The position numbers were made by a program, and so were the translations under genes. Below the pieces are notes generated by a model. It saw only the letters and a program-made list of their open reading frames with translations. It was not told the origin of the DNA and searched no databases. From Vibrio ulleungensis (GTDB taxonomy: Bacteria; Pseudomonadota; Gammaproteobacteria; Enterobacterales; Vibrionaceae), in the NCBI RefSeq assembly GCF_016900875.1, contig NZ_JAFEUM010000001.1, forward strand, positions 758,918-822,917: a stretch of DNA of 64,000 bases, in the 5' to 3' direction. Below, piece after piece: positions 36,323 through 45,333 of this stretch; the stretch's first letter is position 1; each line of letters opens with the position of its first letter.

Positions 36323-36360
36323 ACTATTTATCAATAGGTTTCACCTACTGATTTAATAGA
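36323..36360. promoter_or_regulatory. Probable OxyR binding site upstream of ahpC
   Basis: AATAGGTTTCACCTACT at 36333-36349 matches the OxyR core ATAG-GTT-N-AAC-CTAT closely, with further ATAG/CTAT-like quarters on each side (CTAT at 36324, AATAG at 36355). It ends about 95 bases before the ahpC start. Peroxide induction through OxyR is known for ahpC in relatives. Confidence 0.65.
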
Positions 36361-36455
36361 AACCTCCGAATTTACCAATCTCTTAGTTCGATGCAATATA
36401 TCTCCATCGACGCAGGAAAGCGTTAACCACTACAAACAACTAAGAGAGAAACATC

Positions 36456-37013
36456 ATGATCAACACTGAAATCAAACCATTCAACGCAACGGCATTCAAG
36501 CAAGGCGAGTTTGTAGAAATCACTGAGCAAGACGTAAAAGGCAAGTGGTCTGTATTCTTCTTCTACCCAGCAGACTTCACTTTCGTATGTCCAACTGAAC
36601 TTGGTGACCTAGCGGATCACTACGAAGAGCTTCAATCACGTGGCGTAGAAGTGTACTCAGTATCGACTGACACTCATTTCACTCACAAAGCATGGCACGA
36701 TAGCTCTGACACAATCGGCAAAATCAACTACTTCATGGTAGGCGACCAAACTGGCACCATCACTAACAACTTCAACGTAATGCGTGAAGGTCAAGGTCTT
36801 GCAGACCGCGCAACGTTCCTTGTTGACCCAGAAGGCGTGATTCAAGCAATGGAAATCACTGCGGAAGGTATTGGCCGTAACGCTGAAGACCTAATGCGTA
36901 AAGTGAAAGCAGCGCAGTACGTTGCAGCAAACCCAGGTGAAGTTTGCCCAGCTAAATGGAAAGAAGGCGAAGAAACACTAGCTCCTTCTCTAGACCTAGT
37001 CGGCAAAATCTAA
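36456..37013 (+). CDS. ahpC: Alkyl hydroperoxide reductase subunit C (peroxiredoxin)
   Basis: 185 residues, the normal AhpC length. The peroxidatic Cys is in FTFVCPTEL (about residue 46) and the resolving Cys in GEVCPAKW near 165, so this is a typical 2-Cys enzyme. It reduces hydrogen peroxide and organic peroxides and is recycled by AhpF, encoded next. The codon use is more regular than that of its neighbours, as expected for an abundant protein. RBS AAGAGAG. A likely OxyR site lies upstream. Confidence 0.97.
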   Translation: MINTEIKPFNATAFKQGEFVEITEQDVKGKWSVFFFYPADFTFVCPTELGDLADHYEELQSRGVEVYSVSTDTHFTHKAWHDSSDTIGKINYFMVGDQTGTITNNFNVMREGQGLADRATFLVDPEGVIQAMEITAEGIGRNAEDLMRKVKAAQYVAANPGEVCPAKWKEGEETLAPSLDLVGKI

Positions 37014-37027
37014 ACCGTACTGACTTT

Positions 37028-37105
37028 AGAGCGCCTAACAATCAACTGTTTGTCCCGGACTACTAGCTGCGGCAAGTCATCAAAGAGTTAGGCGCTCTTT
37101 TCTTT
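37028..37105 (+). terminator. Long-loop hairpin between ahpC and ahpF
   Basis: A perfect 12-bp stem AGAGCGCCTAAC (37028-37039) and GTTAGGCGCTCT (37087-37098) encloses a 47-base loop and is followed by TTTCTTT. It probably ends most transcripts after ahpC, so that ahpC is made in excess over ahpF. Confidence 0.72.
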
Positions 37106-37252
37106 ATCACCAAATGCATTACCAACAAGCCAAAGTCACTGTGTCACTTGCGACCCCTTTTTAGTTACTCCCTTTTTAAGCAAGACAGTATTTCGTTCAG
37201 TCAGTAAAGAGTGAACAACCAGACTCAAATGAATTTAGGAATAGGCACTATT

Positions 37253-38842
37253 ATGTTAGATCAAGCCATGAAGCAGCAGTTGAAATCGTACCTTGAGAAT
37301 CTTAAGACAGAGGTACAGTTGGTATTAAGTTTGGATGATAGCGATACCGCTAGTAAGCTCCATCAGTTGGCGACAGATATCGCCTCATTGAGCAGCAAAG
37401 TATCTGTGATTGAAACGGGTACATCGGCTCGTAAACCCGTGATGGAAGTCGTTAACCCAACCAAGGGCACTAGCATTAATTTTGCAGGCTTACCAATGGG
37501 GCACGAATTTACCTCTTTGGTACTGGCACTTCTGCATAGTGGCGGTCACCCAATCAAATTGGAACAAGACGTTATTGACCAAATCGCCGAACTTGATAGC
37601 GACCTAAACGTTGAAGTCTTCATTTCACTATCGTGTCAAAACTGCCCAGAAGTGGTTCAATCGTTCAACATGATGTCTGCGATCAATCCTCGCATTAAGA
37701 CTACTATGATTGACGGCGCAGCATTCCAAGATGAAGTGAAATCACGCGACATTATGGCGGTCCCAAGTGTCTTCGTTAACGGCGAGCTGTTTGGCCAAGG
37801 CCGTATGTCACTGGCTGAAATCCTCAACAAAGTAGACACTGGCGCAGCTGAGAAGAAAGCGCAAAAACTGAACGACCAAAAACCGTTTGATGTGTTAGTC
37901 GTTGGTGGTGGTCCAGCAGGTTCGTCTGCCGCGATTTACGCAGCGCGTAAAGGGATCCGAACGGGTATCGTTGCAGAGCGATTTGGCGGTCAGGTGATGG
38001 ATACCATGGCGATTGAAAACTTCATTTCAGTCAAAGCCACAACAGGACCTAAGCTGGTTGCTAGCCTTGAAGAGCATGTAAAAGAGTACGGTGTGGAAGT
38101 GATCACCGAGCAGCGTGCAGCAAACATTATCGACGCGGCAGAAACTAAAGACGGATACATTCATGTTGAACTAGAAAGCGGTGCAGTGCTTAAGGCCCGC
38201 AGCGTCATCACTAGCACAGGTGCTCGCTGGAGAGAGATGAACGTACCGGGTGAGCAAGAGTATCGCAATAAAGGTGTTGCTTACTGCCCACACTGTGACG
38301 GTCCACTGTTTAAAGGAAAGCGCACAGCAGTCATTGGTGGTGGTAACTCAGGTATTGAAGCGGCCATTGATTTAGCGGGTATTGTAGAGCACGTTACCGT
38401 ACTAGAGTTTGCCGATACGCTACGTGCAGACCAAGTATTGATTGATAAAGCCAACTCGTTGCCAAACATCGACATCATCAAAATGGCACAAACGACTCAA
38501 GTCATTGGCGATGGCACTCGCGTTACTGGACTTGAATATAAAGACCGTGAAACCGACGAAATCAAACAAATCGAATTGGCAGGTATTTTTGTTCAAATCG
38601 GCCTAATGCCAAACAGCGAATGGCTAAAAGGCACCAAAGTAGAATTGTCGCCTCGTGGTGAAATTGAAGTTAACGCACACAGCGCAACCTCAATGAACGG
38701 TGTATTCGCGGCTGGTGATGTCACGACGGTTCCTTACAAGCAAATCATCATTGCGATGGGCGAGGGTGCAAAAGCGAGTTTAGGAGCGTTTGATTACCTC
38801 ATTCGTAACCCTGCACCAGAAGCCGTTGCTGAAACAGTTTAA
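37253..38842 (+). CDS. ahpF: Alkyl hydroperoxide reductase subunit F
   Basis: 529 residues from ATG 37253; the longer GTG frame at 37211 is dropped because AhpF starts with Met-Leu-Asp and an AGG site precedes 37253. The N-terminal double-thioredoxin part has SCQNCPE (about 126-132). The FAD site is [16 protein letters not shown], the redox-active disulfide CPHCDG near 345, and the NAD site [11 protein letters not shown]. It passes electrons from NADH to AhpC. A strong terminator follows. Confidence 0.96.
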   Translation: MLDQAMKQQLKSYLENLKTEVQLVLSLDDSDTASKLHQLATDIASLSSKVSVIETGTSARKPVMEVVNPTKGTSINFAGLPMGHEFTSLVLALLHSGGHPIKLEQDVIDQIAELDSDLNVEVFISLSCQNCPEVVQSFNMMSAINPRIKTTMIDGAAFQDEVKSRDIMAVPSVFVNGELFGQGRMSLAEILNKVDTGAAEKKAQKLNDQKPFDVLVVGGGPAGSSAAIYAARKGIRTGIVAERFGGQVMDTMAIENFISVKATTGPKLVASLEEHVKEYGVEVITEQRAANIIDAAETKDGYIHVELESGAVLKARSVITSTGARWREMNVPGEQEYRNKGVAYCPHCDGPLFKGKRTAVIGGGNSGIEAAIDLAGIVEHVTVLEFADTLRADQVLIDKANSLPNIDIIKMAQTTQVIGDGTRVTGLEYKDRETDEIKQIELAGIFVQIGLMPNSEWLKGTKVELSPRGEIEVNAHSATSMNGVFAAGDVTTVPYKQIIIAMGEGAKASLGAFDYLIRNPAPEAVAETV

Positions 38843-38864
38843 GAAAGTCATTCTAAAATTAACT

Positions 38865-38893
38865 ATCGCACCCAATTGGGTGCGATTTTTTTT
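38865..38893 (+). terminator. Terminator after ahpF
   Basis: A perfect inverted repeat of 22 bases, ATCGCACCCAA then TTGGGTGCGAT (38865-38886), followed by a run of eight T including the end of the stem. Confidence 0.92.
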
Positions 38894-39103
38894 ACGATTG
38901 TTTTAGTGTTCGTAAGTAGTGGCTTAGATAAATCGCTTAGCTTCAATATTGGACAGGAAAGTATATTAGTAGAAATAGTAAATGGAGCTTAGGATCGGTT
39001 ATCTAATTGCACAGTGGCTCAGTAAGTAGGCCAACTTGAAAGATCGAAGGTATTTTGACTTGAATTAGATAGCGCCCTGATTATGCAGGGCACTACCTCA
39101 TAG

Positions 39104-39712
39104 TTACACTGTAACCACAATCTTACCGACTGTTCGACCACTTTCTATCGCGATATGTGCATCCCCAAGATGTTGGAAATCAAATACTTTAGAGACATGG
39201 GGCTTTAGTGATCCTTCTATAAGCATGTCTCGTAATGTATCCATATCGTCACCGTTTGAACGCACGAGGATAGGCGTCACGGTGATATCGCGTTCATTCG
39301 CTTTCTCTTGCACTTTAGCAGGCACGTCCATCATCGAAATCGATACAAGATGGCCGCCATTTCGCACCACATTAAGCGATTTTTCGGCAATATCCGGAGC
39401 GACGGTATCAAATGCTAGGTCAATATCAGTTAGTACCTGTTCAAACGATTGACTGCGGTAATCGATGTGCTCATCAGCCCCAAGGTTCATGATAAAGTCT
39501 CGATTCTTTGTAGAACTTGTAGAAATGACATGTGCACCCAGCTTTTTAGCGATTTGCACCGCAAAGTGACCAACGCCGCCAGAACCAGCGTGGATCAATA
39601 CTTCATCGCCTTTGTTTACGCGACCTTTTAAGGCTTGCAGCGCTGTCAATGCCGCGAGTGTTGTGGCCAGACAGTAAAATTTGGGCAGTTCGACCACACA
39701 GTCGGTTAATGC
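39104..39712 (-). pseudogene. Headless quinone-oxidoreductase-like gene
   Basis: About 200 codons of a medium-chain dehydrogenase: VLIHAGSGGVGHFAVQIAKKLGA, then LGADEHIDYR, then the usual GRTVGKIVV end. Family members have about 310-340 residues; the whole N-terminal GroES-like domain is missing. The match begins near VVELPK at about 39700 and the frame beyond is foreign sequence belonging to a LysR fragment on the other strand. A product may still be made from a start further upstream but would lack the substrate domain. This is one side of a deletion scar. Confidence 0.8.
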
Positions 39713-39825
39713 CTGCAAGAGTAAAAGTCTTTTTAGACTATATTGCAGATGTGATTGAACGAACAAATCAACAGAGATACGGCGGTTTAATCAATGTAGC
39801 CAATGCAAATACCGCATCAAAGTAA
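39703..39825 (+). pseudogene. C-terminal fragment of a LysR-family regulator
   Basis: An open frame of about 40 codons ending at TAA 39823-39825 reads RLMPARVKVFLDYIADVIER and then a polar tail. A Pro-x-Arg-Val-x-Val-Phe-x-Asp-Tyr/Phe turn is the usual C-terminus of LysR proteins. The first 260 or so residues are missing. It points away from the headless oxidoreductase, the order expected for a LysR gene and its divergent target. Short, so the call rests on this motif. Confidence 0.65.
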
Positions 39826-39912
39826 CGATTAGACTTGTCGCAAGCGAAAGACTTTTGCCTTGTTTGAGTGTTCTAATGTGACCTCAATGAAAAGAGTTAC
39901 ACATTGCTCGCA

Positions 39913-40683
39913 TTAACTGAGTGGATAGCTATCAAAGAGAAACCCATCGAACTGATCGTCATCAACGTCGGAATAGTTGAGAAGCACTTGCTTAACATTT
40001 TCCAAGTGTTGCCACATTGCCCGTTTAGCTTCAACGCCGTCTTTGCGTTGTAATGCGGTAAGAATGGCGCTGTGATCATCAAGCCATTTGAGTCGATAAT
40101 TGGTGTTATCTATGCGGGTGTGGAGTTGTTTCCACATCGGGCTTTGTTCGCGTCGCTGCCACATGGTTTCGCATATTTCAATGAGTAAACTATTTTTGCT
40201 GGCCTGTGCGATATGAAGATGAAACTGTTTGTCTAGATCATCACTGGGTAACCCAGACTCTACAAGCTCTTTCTCTCTAGCAAGAATATTGCGCATTGCA
40301 AGAATTTCAGTTTTTGTCACGTTTAGCGCCGCGAACTCGGCTAAATTACTCTCGATAAGCTGACGGCCTTGAAGCATTTCAAATGGTCCAATGTCGGGCT
40401 GCGTACTATGGTTACTCGTTAATTTAAGCTCGCTGGCTGTTTGTGGCTCTGCCACAGAGGCAGGATCAGTAACCAAATAGACGCCAGAACCCTTTCTGAC
40501 CTCGACCAAGCCTTCCAGTTCAAGCATGATCACCGCTTCTCTAATCACAGTTCTGCTCACGCCGTATTGCTCGGCAATCACTCTTTCGGTTGGCAGGCGA
40601 TCGCCCACCTTGTAATTGCTCGATAGAAGATCATTACGAATACTATTACCAATGGCAACGTAGCGTCGTCCGCTTGTAGACAT
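39913..40683 (-). CDS. GntR/FadR-family regulator, UxuR/ExuR-like
   Basis: 256 residues. The winged helix is typical of the FadR subfamily: VGDRLPTERVIAEQYGVSRTVIREAVIMLELEGLVEVRKGSGVYL. The C-terminal all-helical FCD domain carries His residues likely to bind metal (FHLHIAQAS). The gene starts the hexuronate cluster, and TTGGTATACCAA-like palindromes upstream of uxuA match the operators of UxuR and ExuR. It probably represses uxuA and the uxuB-like gene until a hexuronate intermediate binds. AGGAAC precedes ATG. Confidence 0.87.
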   Translation of the reverse strand: MSTSGRRYVAIGNSIRNDLLSSNYKVGDRLPTERVIAEQYGVSRTVIREAVIMLELEGLVEVRKGSGVYLVTDPASVAEPQTASELKLTSNHSTQPDIGPFEMLQGRQLIESNLAEFAALNVTKTEILAMRNILAREKELVESGLPSDDLDKQFHLHIAQASKNSLLIEICETMWQRREQSPMWKQLHTRIDNTNYRLKWLDDHSAILTALQRKDGVEAKRAMWQHLENVKQVLLNYSDVDDDQFDGFLFDSYPLS

Positions 40684-40732
40684 GAATTGTTCCTAATAAA
40701 GTTACTTGCTGAGCGAGAAAACAAACACTCGA

Positions 40733-41938
40733 TCAGTGTTCGATGTAGTTTTTGATTTCGGCCAGTGCCATGAGCACATGATACAACAATCCGGCTTGAG
40801 CGGGTGAGCTATCAAAGGCTCCTTTGTCGTCTTGCTTAATGTGCCAAAGTCCAGAAACCTCGGTGTTTAAATAGGTTTTCATTGCCGTTATGCCATTGAC
40901 CGCCTGATCTAGATAGCGGAGTTTTTCGGCGCCTTCTGCCTCACGAGCAAGAGCCAGTGACGCTTTTATCCATTCCGTTTGTGGCCATAAGTGCGCGCTG
41001 GCAGACCGAAGTGTTAGATCATCATTGAGTTGATCGAGGGTTAAGTTTCGTTCTGTGTCCACACCATGACGCTGGCCAATATCAAACAGCGTTTTAGCGG
41101 TCTGTTTAACGTCACTACTATTACGTCGTCTAGCCCAGTCGCTGAGTAGCCATGCCCATTCGAATTGATGCCCAGGCTCTACAAGTCTATCAATGGCATC
41201 CGACGGTACTTCCCAATTAGGTGTGAAGAACTCGCTAAGCGCGCCGGTTTCTTTGGAGATGAGATGGGTTGTAGCCACAGTGACGAGTTCATCAGACAAA
41301 GTTGGCCATATAGGAGCGTCAGACACCAACTCCCACGCAAGTGTTGCCTCCAGCATGTGCATATGTGGGTTAGAGCAGAGGTTCTTTTTGCCCTCAGTGT
41401 CTTCCATAAAACCTATCTGCGGATGTTTGTACTTGTCCTTGAGAACGTTGTACAGGTCCAATGCGCGCTGCTCATACAATGATTTGTTGTTGGGTGTGAC
41501 TCGAGCGGCAACAGCGTAGCAAAACAATACAAACACTTGCTTGTATAACCCAAACTCATGATTGATTGTGCCTTGGTTAGCATCAAAACCAAAGGTATAG
41601 GTGCCATCTTCAAGCTTCGAGAAAGTGTCCAAAAACTCAATGCCTTTTTCGGCAATGGTGAGCGCCTGCTCGTCCAAAAGCCCCATTTCGTGGGCCAGCA
41701 ACATTGAGAAAATTTGCCTTGGCTGAGTGCGTCCTCGGCGAACTAACAGCGGGTCTTTACCGTTGGTCAGTTCGAGCGACTCAGCAAATTCGCCAGTAGT
41801 TGAATTGAAACCCTCGTCGATCCATAAAGGCAATACATCCTGACTCATCCAGCGAGCGAGTGATTGATAGTGCGAGGAAATTGAATCTTCTGTGGCGTCG
41901 ATCATAAATGGCGTTTTTTGAGATGGTGTCAATCGCAT
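40733..41938 (-). CDS. AGE-family sugar isomerase/epimerase
   Basis: 401 residues from ATG 41938; a TTG at 41992 would add 18 residues, and neither has a good ribosome site. The fold is the (alpha/alpha)6 barrel of N-acylglucosamine 2-epimerases and mannose isomerases. Conserved patches: INHEFGLYKQVF, NPHMHMLEATLAWE, PGHQFEWAWLLS and LWPQTEWIKA, which hold the catalytic His and Arg/Glu residues. Its reaction may be mannose-fructose isomerisation or a related aldose-ketose step. It lies between the regulator and uxuA, so a role on uronates or on mannose from the same glycan is possible. The exact substrate is open. Confidence 0.78.
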   Translation of the reverse strand: MRLTPSQKTPFMIDATEDSISSHYQSLARWMSQDVLPLWIDEGFNSTTGEFAESLELTNGKDPLLVRRGRTQPRQIFSMLLAHEMGLLDEQALTIAEKGIEFLDTFSKLEDGTYTFGFDANQGTINHEFGLYKQVFVLFCYAVAARVTPNNKSLYEQRALDLYNVLKDKYKHPQIGFMEDTEGKKNLCSNPHMHMLEATLAWELVSDAPIWPTLSDELVTVATTHLISKETGALSEFFTPNWEVPSDAIDRLVEPGHQFEWAWLLSDWARRRNSSDVKQTAKTLFDIGQRHGVDTERNLTLDQLNDDLTLRSASAHLWPQTEWIKASLALAREAEGAEKLRYLDQAVNGITAMKTYLNTEVSGLWHIKQDDKGAFDSSPAQAGLLYHVLMALAEIKNYIEH

Positions 41939-42008
41939 AGTCGTCTCGATGGCAAGTGTAAAAGGGAGGAGGGCACGTGTTTCAATGCCCAACCATTGTT
42001 ATGAGTTT

Positions 42009-43196
42009 TTATTGGTTAAACAGAGCTTTCTTAATGCCAAATTCCAATCCGCGAATTTCGGCCAGACCCTTTAAACGTCCAATGGCAGAATAACCTGGGT
42101 TGGTTTTTTTGTTTAAATCGTCAAGCATCTGATGCCCATGATCGGGACGCATAGGAATGAGGCGAACATCACCCCCTTTCTCACGGCGCTGTTCTTCTTT
42201 CAAAATCGCTAGCACAACGTTGTACATATCTACATCGCCGTCAAGGTGAGCGGCTTCATAGAAGTTACCAGGGTTATCTTTTTCACGTTCTGTCGAACGT
42301 AGGTGGGTAAAGTAGACCCGGTCACCAAATTTGCGAACGATGTCGACCAAATCATTGTCGTCTCTTACACCATAAGAACCGGTACACAAGGTGAGGCCAT
42401 TTGCCTGACTGGGTACAGCGTTAGTAAGCCATTGAATGTCGTCTATCGTCGAGACAATACGAGGTAAACCAAGAATAGGACGGGGTGGATCGTCGGGATG
42501 TACCGCGAGTTTTAAACCATATTGTTCACAGGTTGGTGTTAGCTGCGTTAAGAAATACGCCATATTTTCACGTAATTGAGCTTTCTCGATGGCTTTGTAG
42601 CGGTCTAATTGTGCTTGAAACTCGGTAAGGCTGTAACCTTCTTCCGCGCCCGGCAACCCTGCGATGATGTTGTTGGTTAGCGTGGTAATTTGCTCATCAC
42701 TCATCTGATCAAAATAGTCACTGGCGCTAATACGTTGCTGTAATGAGTAGTCCGCTTCTGCGCCTGGTCGTTTAAGAATGTGCAGTTCAAATGCAGCGAA
42801 GGCGGTTTGGTCAAAGCGAAGCGCCTTGGAGCCATCATCGAGTTCATATTCTAAGTCGGTGCGTGTCCAATCCAATACTGGCATAAAGTTATAGCAAACA
42901 GTGTCTATACCTGCTTCGGCTAGGTTAATAAGCGTCTGCTTATAATTATCTATCCAAGTTTGATATTGTCCTGATTGGGTCTTTATTTCTTCGTGTACCG
43001 GCACACTTTCCACCACAGACCAAGTGAGGCCTTTACTTTCTATTAAAGTTTTGCGCGCCATAATTTCGTCGAGTGACCACACTTCACCGTTAGGAATGTG
43101 GTGCAAAGCGGTCACTATACCCGTGGCACCCGCTTGACGAATATCATTGAGAGAAACGGGGTCATTTGGACCGTACCAACGCCAAGTCTGTTCCAT
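42009..43196 (-). CDS. uxuA: Mannonate dehydratase
   Basis: 395 residues, the length of E. coli UxuA (394). Characteristic runs: [19 protein letters not shown] at the start, [31 protein letters not shown] and [11 protein letters not shown] near the end. It converts D-mannonate to 2-keto-3-deoxygluconate in hexuronate catabolism. AAAGG lies before ATG. The AGE and GntR genes follow on the same strand. The promoter region to its right carries two UxuR-like palindromes and is shared with the divergent uxuB-like gene. Confidence 0.95.
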   Translation of the reverse strand: MEQTWRWYGPNDPVSLNDIRQAGATGIVTALHHIPNGEVWSLDEIMARKTLIESKGLTWSVVESVPVHEEIKTQSGQYQTWIDNYKQTLINLAEAGIDTVCYNFMPVLDWTRTDLEYELDDGSKALRFDQTAFAAFELHILKRPGAEADYSLQQRISASDYFDQMSDEQITTLTNNIIAGLPGAEEGYSLTEFQAQLDRYKAIEKAQLRENMAYFLTQLTPTCEQYGLKLAVHPDDPPRPILGLPRIVSTIDDIQWLTNAVPSQANGLTLCTGSYGVRDDNDLVDIVRKFGDRVYFTHLRSTEREKDNPGNFYEAAHLDGDVDMYNVVLAILKEEQRREKGGDVRLIPMRPDHGHQMLDDLNKKTNPGYSAIGRLKGLAEIRGLEFGIKKALFNQ

Positions 43197-43249
43197 AGTG
43201 CTACCTTTAATGTTAAGCGAGAATGAAAAGTATCGGAATAGCGATTAAA

Positions 43250-43263
43250 TAGGTATACCAATA
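43250..43263. promoter_or_regulatory. UxuR-type operator upstream of uxuA
   Basis: TAGGTATACCAATA differs from the TTGGTATACCAA consensus at one base. It lies 54 bases before the uxuA start. Confidence 0.7.
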
Positions 43264-43338
43264 TTAGTGAATCGTTGCCTATCCGCACGGTTCAGTCAAA
43301 CGCAACGTCAATATTTATTGAGCGAAATCACAAATGGC

Positions 43339-43354
43339 ATACCAATTTTGGTAT
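43339..43354. promoter_or_regulatory. Second UxuR-type palindrome, before the uxuB-like gene
   Basis: ATACCAATTTTGGTAT, two half-sites ATACCAA and TTGGTAT in the opposite order around TT. About 95 bases before the uxuB-like start; a third half-site-like ATTCCAAT follows. Confidence 0.65.
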
Positions 43355-43447
43355 TCCAATTTTTGGGTAGGCATACTTTCGACTCTACTATTGTTCAAGC
43401 CATTGCAAGACAAGGCACATGAGACGCATAGCCGTTAAGGGAATATA

Positions 43448-44914
43448 ATGACTAACGAAGCAGTCAAACACTTCAAACAGTTAAAGCAGCCTAGTTACGA
43501 CAGAAACCAACTTACTACGCGTATCGTGCATATCGGTTGTGGTGCTTTTCATCGTGCCCACCAAGCGCTTTATCACCATGACTGGCTTGAGCACAGCAAT
43601 AGCGATTGGGGCATTTGCGAAGTCAGTTTGTTTGGTGATGGCCGATTAATAAGACAGCTTCGTGAACAGCAGCATTTGTTTACGGTGTTGGAGAAGGGCA
43701 GCGAAAAGCGAACGGCAAAACTTGTTGGTTCGGTGTGTCAGTCTTTGCACGCTGGCACAGATGGTCGAGAAGCCATATTAGAGACGATGTCGGACGACAA
43801 CGTAAAAATTGTGTCAATGACCATAACCGAAAAAGGGTACTGCATTGACCCTAGTAGTGGACGGTTAGATCGTAGTCACCCTTTGATTCAACATGACCTA
43901 GCACACCCTCTACAACCCGATAGTGCGATCGGCTATATAGTCGCTGCGCTTCGCAGAAGAAAGGAGCAGGGTAGTCGAGCTTTTACCGTGTTGTCTTGTG
44001 ACAACATTCAAGAAAATGGTAAAGCCGCTAAGTCAGCGGTCGTAGAATTTGCGTCGTTAATCGATGCCGATCTGGCGCTTTGGATTGAGCTAAATGCGAC
44101 TTTTCCAAGTACCATGGTCGATAGAATTGTCCCTGCAGCAACGCAAGAGATGTATTTAGAGCTGCAAGAGATTATTGGTGAACCCGATCCTTGTGGGATT
44201 GAGTGCGAACCTTTTAGGCAGTGGGTCATAGAAGACAGCTTTGCCGATGGTCGCCCCAATTGGAACGAAGTGGGTGTTGAATTTGTTTCTAATGTTGTGC
44301 CTTACGAAGAAATGAAACTGCGGATGCTCAATGGCAGTCATTCATTCTTAGCCTATTTGGGGTATCTCGCAGGTTACGATTATATTTTTGAAACAATGCA
44401 AGATCCGCACTTTAGAGTTGCGACCTTCAACTTAATGACAAGAGAACAGGCACCCACTCTCGATATGCCAAAAGGGACAGTGCTCGAAACTTACGCCCTT
44501 GAACTCATCGAGCGTTTTTCAAATCAAAGTTTGAAGCATCGTACCGGCCAAATCGCAACGGACGGAAGCCAAAAGCTACCACAGCGATTTGGCGATTCAC
44601 TTCGTTTTCATTTGCAGCACCAATCTAATTACCAATGGCTAGCATTAGGCGTGGCGGGTTGGATGAGGTATGTGTCTGGTGTGGATGAAAAAGGGCAGGA
44701 GATAACGATCAATGATCCTATGGCAGATACCTTTAACGCGATTTATGACAAGCATGGGCTCAGTGCGAACGTTGTGCCTGAGCTATTAGCGATTGAGTCT
44801 ATCTTTGGCTCGGACTTAAAGAATCAACATGGTTTTGTGAACACCGTAACTTCAGCTTACCAAAGGCTGCTTGATGTTGGGGCAGCAAAAACCGTTATGA
44901 CCACTCAGAAATAA
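43448..44914 (+). CDS. uxuB: Mannitol-dehydrogenase-family oxidoreductase, UxuB-like
   Basis: 488 residues. The N-terminal NAD domain begins with VHIGCGAFHRAHQA, and the family run DNIQENG sits near 186. The C-terminal catalytic part has EEMKLRMLNGSHSFLAYLGYLAG with the conserved Lys, Asn and His. In E. coli UxuB (486 residues) interconverts fructuronate and mannonate. UxuA is encoded divergently, so the fructuronate reductase role is the best guess; mannitol, tagaturonate or arabinitol forms cannot be excluded. No UxaC-type isomerase is in the window. RBS AAGGGAA. Confidence 0.87.
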   Translation: MTNEAVKHFKQLKQPSYDRNQLTTRIVHIGCGAFHRAHQALYHHDWLEHSNSDWGICEVSLFGDGRLIRQLREQQHLFTVLEKGSEKRTAKLVGSVCQSLHAGTDGREAILETMSDDNVKIVSMTITEKGYCIDPSSGRLDRSHPLIQHDLAHPLQPDSAIGYIVAALRRRKEQGSRAFTVLSCDNIQENGKAAKSAVVEFASLIDADLALWIELNATFPSTMVDRIVPAATQEMYLELQEIIGEPDPCGIECEPFRQWVIEDSFADGRPNWNEVGVEFVSNVVPYEEMKLRMLNGSHSFLAYLGYLAGYDYIFETMQDPHFRVATFNLMTREQAPTLDMPKGTVLETYALELIERFSNQSLKHRTGQIATDGSQKLPQRFGDSLRFHLQHQSNYQWLALGVAGWMRYVSGVDEKGQEITINDPMADTFNAIYDKHGLSANVVPELLAIESIFGSDLKNQHGFVNTVTSAYQRLLDVGAAKTVMTTQK

Positions 44915-44941
44915 CAGCGTTAGTGGTAGCGCTTTCATTTT

Positions 44942-44966
44942 ATTGCTGGTTTATTAGGCCAGCAAT
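44942..44966 (+). terminator. Possible terminator after the uxuB-like gene
   Basis: Stem ATTGCTGG (44942-44949) and CCAGCAAT (44959-44966), 8 bp, loop of 9. No T-tract follows, so termination is uncertain. Confidence 0.4.
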
Positions 44967-45126
44967 CCACTATTGTTAAAACTTCACCCTTCTAGATATC
45001 GACCAAAGCCACCTTTCAAGCGCGAATGGACGCTTTAGATCACGAAATTACCCACAAAATCGCTATTGTTTATAAAATGAGATCCACTTCCCTGAATTTG
45101 TGTGTGCAGTCCTTTAATCTTCATTT

Positions 45127-45144
45127 CAAGAAAGCGGTTCCTTT
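45127..45144. promoter_or_regulatory. LacI-type operator, subtype B, distal ABC-operon site
   Basis: CAAGAAAGCGGTTCCTTT, 140 bases upstream of the second site at 45267. Same frame as the sites near LacI-1. Confidence 0.65.
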
Positions 45145-45266
45145 TAGTCTTTCTTCTATTAAAAAGGCGTTATGGGTCAGCGTAGCTGTTTTATCGATTG
45201 CGTGGCCACAATTACAGCCTTATAACAAATTATTGCGCTCCACTAAGCGCATTTTTTTGAAAACCA

Positions 45267-45284
45267 AAAGGTAGCGGTTTCTTT
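45267..45284. promoter_or_regulatory. LacI-type operator, subtype B, proximal ABC-operon site
   Basis: AAAGGTAGCGGTTTCTTT, flanked by CCA and TGG that extend the dyad. It ends 49 bases before the substrate-binding-protein start, close to the 47-base spacing of the 16055 site. Confidence 0.75.
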
Positions 45285-45333
45285 TTGGATTCAAAAATCC
45301 ACAATTAATGTGAACAAAAAGGATTACGACATT

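Larger units (their letters stand above)
44915..45333. other. Intergenic region with ABC-operon promoter
   Basis: About 420 bases. It holds a small inverted repeat after uxuB, two LacI-type operators, and presumably the promoter of the transporter operon. An 82-codon open frame at 45026-45274 lacks a ribosome site and covers one operator, so it is not accepted as a gene. Confidence 0.6.

Noticed and set aside
45026..45274. 82-codon open frame before the ABC operon
   Set aside because: It contains one operator and overlaps the start of another; no ribosome site and no family likeness.
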